From Paenibacillus plantiphilus (GTDB lineage: Bacteria > Bacillota > Bacilli > Paenibacillales > Paenibacillaceae), in contig NZ_CAKMMF010000018.1 in the NCBI RefSeq assembly GCF_927798095.1, positions 1 to 64,000 of the forward strand: a stretch of DNA of 64,000 nucleotides. Reading direction: 5' to 3'. Position 1 is the stretch's first letter; each line of letters opens with the position of its first letter. The translations under genes and the position numbers were made by a program. Below, piece by piece: positions 52,351-60,687 of this stretch. The notes beneath the pieces were generated by a model. That model did not search any database. It was not told the origin of the DNA and worked only from the letters and a program-made list of their open reading frames with translations.

Positions 52351-52395
52351 CAGCTTTTCAGCTTTTCAGCTTTTCAGCTTTTCAGCTTTTCAGCC
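52351..52395. repeat. 8-bp CAGCTTTT tandem repeat
   Basis: Five perfect units and a decayed one follow the convergent terminator. Confidence 0.9.
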
Positions 52396-52446
52396 CTTTA
52401 GCTTTTAACATCTCAGCTCTGCAGCATTTCATCTGCCTACGGCGGG

Positions 52447-53874
52447 CTATAGCAGGGGAGACAGCATCCTCGCAATCACCTCGCTCGCACGCTGCCATCG
52501 CGGCCTCTGCTTGAATACATGCAGATGAATTTCCTCGCTGTCTCTCATGTCTGCATTGAAATCATGTACCAGCTTGTCGATCGCCGATTGGTCGAACAGC
52601 AGCGCATTCAATTCGAAATTGCTGAAGAAGCTGCGCATATCCATATTCGCCGTACCTACAGAAGCGATCAAATCGTCAATAATCAGCACTTTGGAATGGA
52701 CAAAGCCTTTTTTGTACCGATAAATGCGCACACCCGCCGCGAGCATGTCCTCCACATAGGACAAGGAGGCGTACAGCACCAAATTCGAATCTGCCACATA
52801 AGGAATAATGAGCCGCACATCCACTCCGCTGAGCGCCGCTGTCCGCAATCCCATCAACACACTGGCATCGGGGATAAAATAAGGGGTCGTTATGTATATT
52901 CTCGTTTTCGCTACGGACACAGCCGCGAACACAACCTCCAGAATAGAGTCTGCGATGCTGTTCGGTCCGCTGGAGATGATTTGCACCTGTTCGTTGGATG
53001 TACACGCATGCTCCGGCAAATAGGCAGAATCACTCAATCGCTTCTTAGTCGTAAACCACCAGTCCCGCATGAAGATATCCTGCAGAAAATATACAGAATC
53101 CCCCTTTACCTGCAGATGCGTATCCCGCCAGAAGCCAAGCTTCTTGTTCCCGCCCAAATATTCGTCCCCAATGTTAATGCCGCCCACAAAGCCGATCAGA
53201 CCGTCAACGACGACGATTTTACGATGATTGCGATAATTCATTCGTTTATCGAAGAACGCCAGGCGCGGCGTCAGGAAGCAGGTCGTCTCAATGCCCGCAT
53301 CATGCAAATCCCGCAAATATTGATAGCTAAGCTCCAGACTGCCTACTCCATCATAAATAACTCTCACCTCGACGCCTTCATGCGCCTTGCGTATTAACGC
53401 ATCCTTGAACTTCCGGCCTATGCCGTCATCCCGAATCGTGTAATACTCCAAATGGATATGATGCTTCGCACTATCGATCGCTTCCAATATCGCGCTGAAG
53501 GTTTCCTCCCCATTGGTCAGCACCCGCGTCTCATTGCAGCTTGTTATGGGAGACAGCGCCATGCTCTGCAGCATCCGGTACAGCCGCTCCTGATGAGCGA
53601 ACTGCCCGCTGTTGATATCGGTCGGCCGGTTGACCAGCTTGCAGCGAAGCAGCGCCTGCAGCCGAATTTCCTCCGCTACTACACGGCTCTTGCGAACAGT
53701 CCGCCGGCGTTGATATTCTTTTGCCAGAAAATAATACATGACGAACCCGATGATTGGGAAAATAAATAAAATAAGCAGCCAAGCTACCGTCTTGGAAGGA
53801 TGACGAAACTCCAGAATAAGAATCGTAGCAATTTGGAAAATAAAAATAAGCAGTGCCAGCGCTAACCAGATCAT
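52447..53874 (-). CDS. cls: Cardiolipin synthase
   Basis: This 475-residue membrane enzyme joins two phosphatidylglycerols into cardiolipin. Two N-terminal helices (about 2-21 and 30-50) precede two HKD phospholipase D motifs: H217, K219, D224 (NHRKIVVVD) and H393, K395, D400 (HSKVLIID). GGIN and GTAN follow them as in bacterial Cls. Length is usual. GGGGCGG precedes the ATG. It is monocistronic and divergent from the M23 peptidase gene. Confidence 0.95.
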   Translation of the reverse strand: MIWLALALLIFIFQIATILILEFRHPSKTVAWLLILFIFPIIGFVMYYFLAKEYQRRRTVRKSRVVAEEIRLQALLRCKLVNRPTDINSGQFAHQERLYRMLQSMALSPITSCNETRVLTNGEETFSAILEAIDSAKHHIHLEYYTIRDDGIGRKFKDALIRKAHEGVEVRVIYDGVGSLELSYQYLRDLHDAGIETTCFLTPRLAFFDKRMNYRNHRKIVVVDGLIGFVGGINIGDEYLGGNKKLGFWRDTHLQVKGDSVYFLQDIFMRDWWFTTKKRLSDSAYLPEHACTSNEQVQIISSGPNSIADSILEVVFAAVSVAKTRIYITTPYFIPDASVLMGLRTAALSGVDVRLIIPYVADSNLVLYASLSYVEDMLAAGVRIYRYKKGFVHSKVLIIDDLIASVGTANMDMRSFFSNFELNALLFDQSAIDKLVHDFNADMRDSEEIHLHVFKQRPRWQRASEVIARMLSPLL

Positions 53875-54025
53875 ATTTCCGCCCCTGTCAATCTTGACAT
53901 GTTTATATAGTTTTGGCTCCGCATCCCTGACATATTCGCTGATTATTAGGCATGTTTCCAGCTTTTCAGGAATAAATAGCTATAGAACGTTCGAAACTCA
54001 TTGCCGGCCGGAAGGAGAACGCCTA

Positions 54026-55003
54026 TTGAAACGAGCTCGGAAAAGTAAGTGGTCGCTATTGATCTTGCGCGACGCGGATCAGAATGTGAAACAATTCCGT
54101 GTGTCGAAACGATCGGTCGTCGCTGCACCAGCCGCTGCTGTACTTGCGGTTTCGGGCTGTATCGCCCTGCTTCAGCTACGCTCTGCCTACCAGCTAGGCA
54201 GCGTAGAGGATGTCATGGCGGCCCAAGTGAATACTTATGTCCATACGATCAATGAGAAAGACGAGAGTGTAGTCTCACTCCAACACGAGGTTGAACGCCT
54301 CAGGAAACAAACGACGGAGATGAAGACAAAGCTCACCGATCTGAAGCAGCTGGAGGCCAAGCTGCAGCAGTTCACCGAAACATACGGCAGCACAGTCCGC
54401 CCGTCCAAATCCGTGAACGCCCGAAAGAAGGAGGTATCGACGAGCAGCTATTCTGCGGCAGATGAAGCGCGCGCATTGGCGAAGCTGGCAACAGATTCCG
54501 ATCTGGATTTTCGCGCGATTGCAAACTTGGTTGATACGATGGAAGTAACGATGGCGGATTCGCTTCGCAAGACAAAGCTCCGTCAAGCCGAGCTGGCTGC
54601 CCTGCCGTCAGGCTGGCCAACCCAATCACACAAGCTAACGTCCAGCTTCGGCTATCGGAAGGACCCCTTCACGGGTCGCTCAACCTTTCATGCAGGTGTC
54701 GATATCGGCGGTCAGGAGGGTGATCCTGTTTTCGCTGCAGCTGATGGCACTGTGACGGAGACAGGCTCCAATGCCAGTAAAGGTAATTATATCGTAATTA
54801 CACATCACAACAAGCTTAAGACGGTCTATTATCATTTAAAGCGCGCTGATGCCAAACGAAACGATACGGTCGTTAAAGGCGAGAAGATCGGGCTGCTCGG
54901 AACGACAGGACGAAGCACCGCGCCCCATCTTCATTTTCAAATCATGCAGAATGACGAGCCTGTCAATCCGCTCAAATATTTGCGCTTGGTGAAGGAGGAT
55001 TAA
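54026..55003 (+). CDS. Membrane-anchored M23 (LytM) peptidase
   Basis: This 325-residue protein starts at TTG 54026 after GGAAGGAG. Its N-terminal basic segment and one membrane helix (about 32-50) lead into a coiled coil (EVERLRKQTTEMKTKLTDLKQ). A LytM domain with zinc ligands H222, D226 (HAGVD) and H301, H303 (HLHF) follows. It should cut peptidoglycan cross-bridges outside the membrane. Its stop overlaps the bactofilin start (TAATG), a pairing seen in other bacteria where bactofilin positions the hydrolase. Confidence 0.93.
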   Translation: MKRARKSKWSLLILRDADQNVKQFRVSKRSVVAAPAAAVLAVSGCIALLQLRSAYQLGSVEDVMAAQVNTYVHTINEKDESVVSLQHEVERLRKQTTEMKTKLTDLKQLEAKLQQFTETYGSTVRPSKSVNARKKEVSTSSYSAADEARALAKLATDSDLDFRAIANLVDTMEVTMADSLRKTKLRQAELAALPSGWPTQSHKLTSSFGYRKDPFTGRSTFHAGVDIGGQEGDPVFAAADGTVTETGSNASKGNYIVITHHNKLKTVYYHLKRADAKRNDTVVKGEKIGLLGTTGRSTAPHLHFQIMQNDEPVNPLKYLRLVKED

Positions 55004-55446
55004 TGCCCATGTTCAAGGATAAGAAGAGATATGACTCCACCGACACTCTAATTGGTCAGGGGACGCATGTCGATGGTACGCTTATCAGCGAAGCCGGACT
55101 GCGCATTGAAGGTGAATATCGGGGCGATATCGAATGCAAAGGCGATGTCATCATCGGGGAATGCGGCATAGCCAGGTCCAATATTACTGCCAGAGATGTG
55201 ACCGTGGCCGGCAAAATCTTCGGAGACATTACAACAAAAGGCCGTCTGACCGTTACAGCAACCGGACAGCTGCACGGCAACATAACCGCCGGCACGCTGC
55301 TCATTCAAGACGGGGGCGTGTTCACCGGCAATTGCCGGATGGAGCGGGCACCCATACCAGAAGCCAAATCCGCCGCTGTATCTTCCACAGAGACCCAGCA
55401 GAGCAAGGACGGAGCTAATAATGAGAAAGCCCGGCAAGCCGGATAA
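55003..55446 (+). CDS. Bactofilin
   Basis: This 147-residue cytoskeletal protein has a polar N-terminus, then a right-handed beta-helix core (DTLIGQGTHVDGTLISEAGL to TLLIQDGGVFTGNC) with regularly spaced glycines and hydrophobics. A disordered C-terminal tail follows. Bactofilins polymerise at the membrane. It is translationally coupled to the M23 peptidase, which it probably scaffolds to shape the wall. A hairpin terminator follows. Confidence 0.95.
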   Translation: MPMFKDKKRYDSTDTLIGQGTHVDGTLISEAGLRIEGEYRGDIECKGDVIIGECGIARSNITARDVTVAGKIFGDITTKGRLTVTATGQLHGNITAGTLLIQDGGVFTGNCRMERAPIPEAKSAAVSSTETQQSKDGANNEKARQAG

Positions 55447-55481
55447 CTAACCGTTCGAGGCTGTCCTATAGCAGAAAAGAA

Positions 55482-55520
55482 AAGTGGCTATACAGGGCTC
55501 AGGTCCCTGTATAGCCACTT
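55482..55520. terminator. Convergent terminator
   Basis: AAGTGGCTATACAGGG / CCCTGTATAGCCACTT arms lie between bactofilin and the minus-strand ABC permease. T-rich tails are present on both sides. Confidence 0.85.
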
Positions 55521-55526
55521 GCTGTT

Positions 55527-56327
55527 TTAGTTGGAGACATCTCTCTTGTTGAATACAAACCATGTCGTTGCCATAAAAATAACATAGTATACACCGTACA
55601 CGGCTACGGAGTAGGCAAGTGTGAACTCTTCCTTAAGCGGGTTTTCGTCCAGATAGCGAATGAAATTCATATGCAAGAACAACACATAATCAACCCACTC
55701 GAACCCAAACGCGAACAGCGCCCGCGAAATCAAAACGCCCGATGTAAGAATCAATAACGAGATAATGATAGCAAGCATGCTGCTGCGGAATACTGCTGAG
55801 ATCATAAAGGAAATGGTAATCAGCATAACAAGCTCAATAAATTTGTTGGCATAATATAGCAGCATGTATTGCAGTGGTGTTATATCCTTCGTTGACCCGA
55901 ACTTATTCTCAACGATCGACTGGCTATTGTCCAGTTGGAACAGCAGCAGATTGACACCCCAAGTAAGCACGAACATGATGACGCCCAGCAGCAGCCCGAA
56001 CAACAGAATGCTAATATACTTGGAGAGCAGAATTTTGGATCTGCTCCACGGTCTGATTAGCAGCAGCTTGATCGTCCCGCTGGAAAATTCGTTCGCCACA
56101 CTATTGGATGCGACGACTACTGTGAAGAGAGCAACGAAAAAGAAAATAATATACGTCTCATCATACATGGCCGACCAGCTGTCAATCTTAACATCCTCGG
56201 AAGCAAACAGGAATAACAAGCTTAAACCAAGCTGGAATAAAACGATTAAACCGATCATGATCCATGTCTGCACGCGACTGTATATTTTCATATTCTCATT
56301 ACGTACAAGCTGCAGGAAATTATACAA
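55527..56327 (-). CDS. ABC-2 type transporter permease
   Basis: This 266-residue membrane protein has six hydrophobic segments and the ABC-2 ANEFSSGTIKLLLIRPWSR block between the second and third. It begins at TTG (56327) overlapping the end of the ATPase gene by 8 bp, with GGAGGCGG upstream in that gene. The pair resembles BcrA/YxlF-type exporters. The substrate is unknown. Confidence 0.9.
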   Translation of the reverse strand: MYNFLQLVRNENMKIYSRVQTWIMIGLIVLFQLGLSLLFLFASEDVKIDSWSAMYDETYIIFFFVALFTVVVASNSVANEFSSGTIKLLLIRPWSRSKILLSKYISILLFGLLLGVIMFVLTWGVNLLLFQLDNSQSIVENKFGSTKDITPLQYMLLYYANKFIELVMLITISFMISAVFRSSMLAIIISLLILTSGVLISRALFAFGFEWVDYVLFLHMNFIRYLDENPLKEEFTLAYSVAVYGVYYVIFMATTWFVFNKRDVSN

Positions 56328-57249
56328 TTCGTCCGCCTCCAGTCATTTCGAGGAATTGATCCTCCAGCGATATGTTCTGGACGCGAATCGCATATACCTT
56401 GAAGCCGGCGGCTACCAGCCTTGCATTAGCAGCAGCGATGCCCTCGCGATCAGAGTTGATCCATATCAAGCCGTTATCAATACCCGCTTCCTGGCCTTGA
56501 AGCAGCTCCAGCGCATCATGGGCACGATCCACCTCGAACAATACGCGCTGAGATTCCGTCTCTGGTATGGCGGTATGTCCGATAGAGCGGGTGTCAATCA
56601 ACTTGCCGCCCTGTATAATAACGACACGGTCGCACATAAGCTCCATCTCGCTCAGCAAGTGGCTGGAGACAAATACGGTAATGCCCTCATCCTTGGCAAG
56701 CTTGCGCAGATAGTCGCGCAGCTCGCGTATGCCTTGGGGATCAAGCCCGTTTGTCGGCTCATCCAGTATGAGCAGCGATGGCTTGTGCATGACAGCCTGC
56801 GCGATGCCCAGACGCTGACGCATCCCTAATGAATACGTCTTCACTTTATCGTGAATTCGACCCTTCAATCCGATTAATTCCACCACTTCGTCTATACGCT
56901 GACGGGTAATGCCCGGAACCATTCTGGAGTAATGAAGCAAATTCTGATAGCCGGTCAAATATTTGTACATCTCCGGATTCTCAACAATCGCTCCAACGTG
57001 CCGAATCGCCTTCTCAAAATCTTGCCGAATGCTATTCCCCCGGATGATAACATCGCCTTCAGTCATGGAGATGAGTCCGACCATCATCCGAATCGTCGTC
57101 GTCTTGCCCGCTCCGTTCGGTCCTAGAAATCCAAATACTTCCCCTTCATTCAGATCAATGGAAAGATTGTCTATAATCTTTCTCTTATTCATGGTTTTGG
57201 TTACATTCTTTAATTGTACAATGGGCTCGTTACTTTTCTTCAATTCCAC
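56320..57249 (-). CDS. ABC transporter ATP-binding protein (BcrA/YxlF-like)
   Basis: This 309-residue ATPase shows Walker A GPNGAGKTT, a Q-loop region, a signature read as YSLGMRQRLGIAQA (LGMRQ type) and Walker B LLILDEPTNGLDPQG. The C-terminal 80 residues are the regulatory extension found in the BcrA group. It starts at GTG 57249 behind AGGAGG. It forms a two-gene operon with the ABC-2 permease. Confidence 0.93.
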   Translation of the reverse strand: MELKKSNEPIVQLKNVTKTMNKRKIIDNLSIDLNEGEVFGFLGPNGAGKTTTIRMMVGLISMTEGDVIIRGNSIRQDFEKAIRHVGAIVENPEMYKYLTGYQNLLHYSRMVPGITRQRIDEVVELIGLKGRIHDKVKTYSLGMRQRLGIAQAVMHKPSLLILDEPTNGLDPQGIRELRDYLRKLAKDEGITVFVSSHLLSEMELMCDRVVIIQGGKLIDTRSIGHTAIPETESQRVLFEVDRAHDALELLQGQEAGIDNGLIWINSDREGIAAANARLVAAGFKVYAIRVQNISLEDQFLEMTGGGRIV

Positions 57250-57412
57250 CCGAATTCCTCCTGTTCAACAACGATCCTGCCGCGCCACCGGCTTCGTTTC
57301 CCATCCAATCTTATTTATTATACAGAACGGAGGAAACGATTGGAAGTTCCTTTAGAGAAAATTAATACCCGCCTCTGCAGTGTGCTTACACTGCTTGAGA
57401 CAGGCATCAGGA

Positions 57413-57700
57413 TCAAGAATAGGCTGGCAAATAATTTGTTGTGTACAGAACCTCAGGTACTGCAGCAGAATCGTTGTACTGGGTATTGGTCGGGATGTGC
57501 AGGACATTTCGTTTTCCTTGTCCGCTCATTGTTTCGGCGCACTCTAGCATATCTTCCCTTGACAATGTACCACTGCAGGCTTTACAACAGCCCAGCGGAT
57601 GAATTCCTCGGAAAAATCCGGTTCTAAACAATAGATCCGCTTCATGAAGAATACACATGCTGCCGCAGCTAACACAACAAAACCGATCCTTATCTTGCAT
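57413..57700 (-). CDS. Small Cys-rich protein
   Basis: This 95-residue protein starts at ATG 57700 after AAGGAGAGG. Cysteine pairs (CVSCGSMC near the N-terminus, CCKAC near residue 40) could form a zinc ribbon. The C-terminal half is polar. I do not recognise a family. Its upstream region holds two GATAC-type half sites and a TGACAAA-N8-TTTGTCA palindrome, so it may belong to the same regulatory group as the polysaccharide genes. Confidence 0.6.
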   Translation of the reverse strand: MQDKDRFCCVSCGSMCILHEADLLFRTGFFRGIHPLGCCKACSGTLSREDMLECAETMSGQGKRNVLHIPTNTQYNDSAAVPEVLYTTNYLPAYS

Positions 57701-57737
57701 CTCTGTCCTCTCCTTTTCACCCATTTATTCTACTATA

Positions 57738-57812
57738 TGTATCATAAAACTTGAATATGTTACACTTTGTATCGTTACTCAATTACAATATGACAAATAT
57801 CGAGGTTTGTCA
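57738..57812 (-). promoter_or_regulatory. Operator cluster upstream of the Cys-rich gene
   Basis: It holds half sites TGTATCATAAA (57738-57748) and TTTGTATCGTTA (57767-57778), related to ATGATAC-N5-GTATCAT, and a separate palindrome TGACAAA-N8-TTTGTCA (57791-57812). Confidence 0.5.
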
Positions 57813-57897
57813 ATAGAGATCAGCAGATTGCTGGCTTATTTTGTCGTGAATACGCTTACAACGCGTGATTTGAAAATAGTGTTCGCTGCTACCCATA

Positions 57898-59211
57898 TTA
57901 GCTGTGAACGCCCCGCATATTCGGTCTGCCTATCCCAACATAGTGGATGCCTGTTCCTGCAAGCTGGCTGGACTGGAATACGTTGCGGCCATCAATCAGA
58001 ACCGGACGCTTCATGCAGCGAGCAAGCTCTTGCAGATCAACGGAGGCAAATTGCGGCCACTCCGTAATGAGACATACCGCTTCTGTCCCTTGAGCGGCTG
58101 CGAGCGGATCAGAAAACCAGCTCAGCGCAGGATGCTCCAGATGTTTGCGGAAATTAAGCTCCCCTGCTGGATCGGTCAGATGCAAGAAAGCGCCTTCATT
58201 CAGCAGGTCGCCAGCAATATCCAGAGACGGTGAACAACGGACATCATCGGTATGCGGCTTAAACGAAGCTCCCCAGAGCGCTATTCTTCTGCCTGCAAGC
58301 TCTCCCAGCTCCTCCGTAAGCAGACCTCTGATATGCTCTCGTTGGCTCTTATTCACTTCGATAACGGCTTTAAGAAGTTTGAAGCCGTGGCCGACGTTCC
58401 CTGCAATCTGCAGAAGCCCATTCGCATCCTTGTTTGGGAAGCACGCGCCCCCATAGCCAATACCTGCCCTCAGATACGGAGAGCCGATCCGCCTGTCCAA
58501 TCCCATCGCATGCGCGACAGTCACAATGTCTGCCCCGACGCCATCACAGAGATTGGCCATTTCATTCATGAACGAAATCCTCGTCGCCAGAAAAGCATTG
58601 CAAGCATGCTTGATCATTTCTGCTGTGCGCCAATCGGTCTGAACGACCTGTTCGGTCAACGGCCGGTGCAGACCGGCTATAACCTCAGCCGCATTGGGAT
58701 TGCTTGCTCCGATTACGATGCGCTCCGGCCTCATCGTATCGCTTGCCGCAGAGCCCTCCCGCATAAACGCTGGAACGGACACCACATCGAATGATTCTGT
58801 TGTTGTCTCAGCAATCCACTTGTTGATCCTTTCATTCGTCCCGATAGGTACAGTGCTCTTGGTCATCACGTAGGTATGGCCGGACAAATAGATGGCGAAT
58901 GAGCGAACCGCCGCCTCCAAATCTTTTAAATCGCTTTCCCCATGAGGCAGTTGCGCTGTTCCTACTGCCAGTATGACGACATCCGCCGCAGCAACTGCAG
59001 TCATTGAGGTAGTGAAAAACAAGCGCTGCTCGGCAGTCTGCTGCAGCAGCAGATCAGCAAGCCCTTCCTCATATATGGTTAAGCGGCCTGCTGACAATTC
59101 ATTGATCTTCTCATCATCCCGATCGATACACACTACGCGATGACCGAGCTGTGCGAAGCAGATGCCCGTCGCTAACCCAACATGCCCCGTCCCGATAACC
59201 GCCATCTCCAC
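57898..59211 (-). CDS. UDP-glucose 6-dehydrogenase family protein with altered active site
   Basis: This 437-residue TuaD/Ugd-like protein should oxidise UDP-glucose to UDP-glucuronate. The NAD fold (MAVIGTGHVGLATG), KSTVPIGT, the catalytic Cys256 (GGACFPNKD) and IDGRNVF near the end are present. The usual NPEFLREG reads VPAFMREG (Ala148 for Glu) and FLATKISF reads FLATRISF (Arg210 for Lys), so two catalytic residues differ. It starts at GTG 59211, eight bases after GGGAGG. The first gene upstream is PilZ-like. Confidence 0.87.
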   Translation of the reverse strand: MEMAVIGTGHVGLATGICFAQLGHRVVCIDRDDEKINELSAGRLTIYEEGLADLLLQQTAEQRLFFTTSMTAVAAADVVILAVGTAQLPHGESDLKDLEAAVRSFAIYLSGHTYVMTKSTVPIGTNERINKWIAETTTESFDVVSVPAFMREGSAASDTMRPERIVIGASNPNAAEVIAGLHRPLTEQVVQTDWRTAEMIKHACNAFLATRISFMNEMANLCDGVGADIVTVAHAMGLDRRIGSPYLRAGIGYGGACFPNKDANGLLQIAGNVGHGFKLLKAVIEVNKSQREHIRGLLTEELGELAGRRIALWGASFKPHTDDVRCSPSLDIAGDLLNEGAFLHLTDPAGELNFRKHLEHPALSWFSDPLAAAQGTEAVCLITEWPQFASVDLQELARCMKRPVLIDGRNVFQSSQLAGTGIHYVGIGRPNMRGVHS

Positions 59212-59314
59212 GTCTTGCGCCTCCCTGAAACTTATCCTGACCCCAATAGGCTTCTGCTGTACAGGGATGCCATATACGCCTGTCATACAGCCGGGCTAAG
59301 TAAGCGATTGCATT

Positions 59315-59776
59315 TCAACGCTTCATATCCAGATGATGCCCGACTTCCTTAATCTGCTCAGACATGCGCCGATATAGAGCATGGATTCGCAATTGACGGG
59401 GCGACATCTCACGAAGCTTCTCACCCAATGCATGTATGATCGCGAGACTAAGGCGGCGGTCAGGGATGAATTCACAGCCGTACACGTACTGGTTCTCCTC
59501 CACGCGCCGCCATTTGACATTCCCGATCACACTGAACTGCCAGTCCCCCAATGTGATGATCGCACGGATAGCATAGTCATTGCTGACAGGGAACCGCAGA
59601 TGGGTTTGAAACTGCATGCCATAAGGTCCCAGATCGTGAAGCAACACTCGCGTTGCACTCGACTCCGAGCTATTGCCCAGCACATCGATAATCGATATGG
59701 AAGCCTCTGCTCCGCTGCGAATTCGAATGCGCATATGCGTCCCCTTCACTGCGCTTCCATTGTCCTTCTTATTCAT
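59315..59776 (-). CDS. PilZ-like domain protein
   Basis: This 153-residue protein has a beta-barrel pattern typical of PilZ (RVLLHDLGPYGMQFQTHLRF, GDWQFSVIGNVKWRRVEENQYVYGCEF) and a helical C-terminus. The RxxxR loop is not evident and D-x-S-x-x-G reads HDLGPYG, so c-di-GMP binding is doubtful. It lies 103 bp upstream of the dehydrogenase gene and may tune polysaccharide synthesis. Two operator palindromes lie in its 335-bp upstream region. Confidence 0.72.
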   Translation of the reverse strand: MNKKDNGSAVKGTHMRIRIRSGAEASISIIDVLGNSSESSATRVLLHDLGPYGMQFQTHLRFPVSNDYAIRAIITLGDWQFSVIGNVKWRRVEENQYVYGCEFIPDRRLSLAIIHALGEKLREMSPRQLRIHALYRRMSEQIKEVGHHLDMKR

Positions 59777-59820
59777 GCTTGCTCAGCCTCTATCCCTATT
59801 ATTTCAACACGAATTTTCCA

Positions 59821-59835
59821 GATACATTACGTATC
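59821..59835. promoter_or_regulatory. GATAC palindrome (site B)
   Basis: GATAC-ATTAC-GTATC lies 45 bp upstream of the PilZ-like start. It shares the core of the perfect sites at 60062 and 61646. Confidence 0.6.
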
Positions 59836-60061
59836 GAATATAATAAAACACTGCTTCATAATAAGCATATAACCCTCTCGCAATTGCGTCCCCTCAGCTG
59901 GTTGATTATGAATCCCCTTCTATTTTCCCTCTATCGAATTCCGCCTCTCTACTGAAATAACAGCTATTTAACTGGACAAGCATCCGTAACTTCCTCAATA
60001 GATATACCATAGGAGCAGACATGAATGCCTACTCCAATGATTTTCATTTCCTTTATAATTT

Positions 60062-60080
60062 ATGATACATAACGTATCAT
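60062..60080. promoter_or_regulatory. ATGATAC-N5-GTATCAT operator (site C)
   Basis: ATGATAC-ATAAC-GTATCAT is a perfect 7-5-7 palindrome between the PilZ-like gene and the membrane protein gene, in an otherwise gene-free 335-bp region. Confidence 0.7.
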
Positions 60081-60111
60081 GTCAAGCGTTATTTTATATT
60101 TTCATATCCTT

Positions 60112-60618
60112 TCAATCGCCCTCTGCCTTCTCCACATATGACCATAGCATTCGCCATTCCCCTGATTCCCATACCGCATAGCAGGGCTGAACAAGCTCAA
60201 AGTTCCCGAATGGAGTTTGAAAGGCTTGGGTGACGATAATCTCGTACGCCTCGGCGAAAGGAGCTGCCTCCTTATTCATTCGCCAGTCGATGAGCAGCTT
60301 CGGCTCGCTGGTGCTGAATTGAAAGGTCTTCACCCCATAATCCTGCATTGTAATGTGGGCGCGACGTTGAATATAGGCCGACTTATTGAAATAAGCTTCC
60401 ATCAGCGGATGAAACAGCTCCCACGAGCTTCCGAAATCACCTGCTTGCTCGAATGCATAGAACTTCTTCACAAGCTGCAGCGCTTCAGGATCATCGCTTT
60501 CGCTTGCAGTGAACAGCGAGACTGCATTATGCCACATCATCCATCCAATAACGGCAACCATTAGACCGACAAGCAGCTTTAATCTCAGCGGACCTGCACG
60601 TCGCCTTCTTCTCAGCAT
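60112..60618 (-). CDS. Hypothetical single-pass protein with extracytoplasmic NTF2-like domain
   Basis: This 168-residue protein starts at ATG behind AAGGAGG. A basic cytoplasmic end (LRRRRRAG) precedes a helix (LKLLVGLMVAVIGWMMWHN) and an outer domain with ALQLVKKFYAFEQAGDFGSSWELFHPLM, which resembles NTF2/SnoaL-like folds. No function is known. It is encoded 69 bp downstream of the LytR-CpsA-Psr gene and probably co-transcribed. Confidence 0.75.
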   Translation of the reverse strand: MLRRRRRAGPLRLKLLVGLMVAVIGWMMWHNAVSLFTASESDDPEALQLVKKFYAFEQAGDFGSSWELFHPLMEAYFNKSAYIQRRAHITMQDYGVKTFQFSTSEPKLLIDWRMNKEAAPFAEAYEIIVTQAFQTPFGNFELVQPCYAVWESGEWRMLWSYVEKAEGD

Positions 60619-60687
60619 AATGCGACCTCCTTACCCTGACGCTATTACACTCTATGAGACAAGGCCTGAATTTATACCGCGGCCTGA

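Noticed and set aside
53875-54025. Riboswitch or leader RNA before the M23 peptidase gene.
   Set aside because: Only a short TGTCAA/TTGACA inverted repeat is visible, without conserved riboswitch blocks or a terminator.
57375-57392. GCAGTGT-GCTT-ACACTGC palindrome after the Cys-rich gene as a terminator.
   Set aside because: There is no T-run on either side; it may be an operator or chance.
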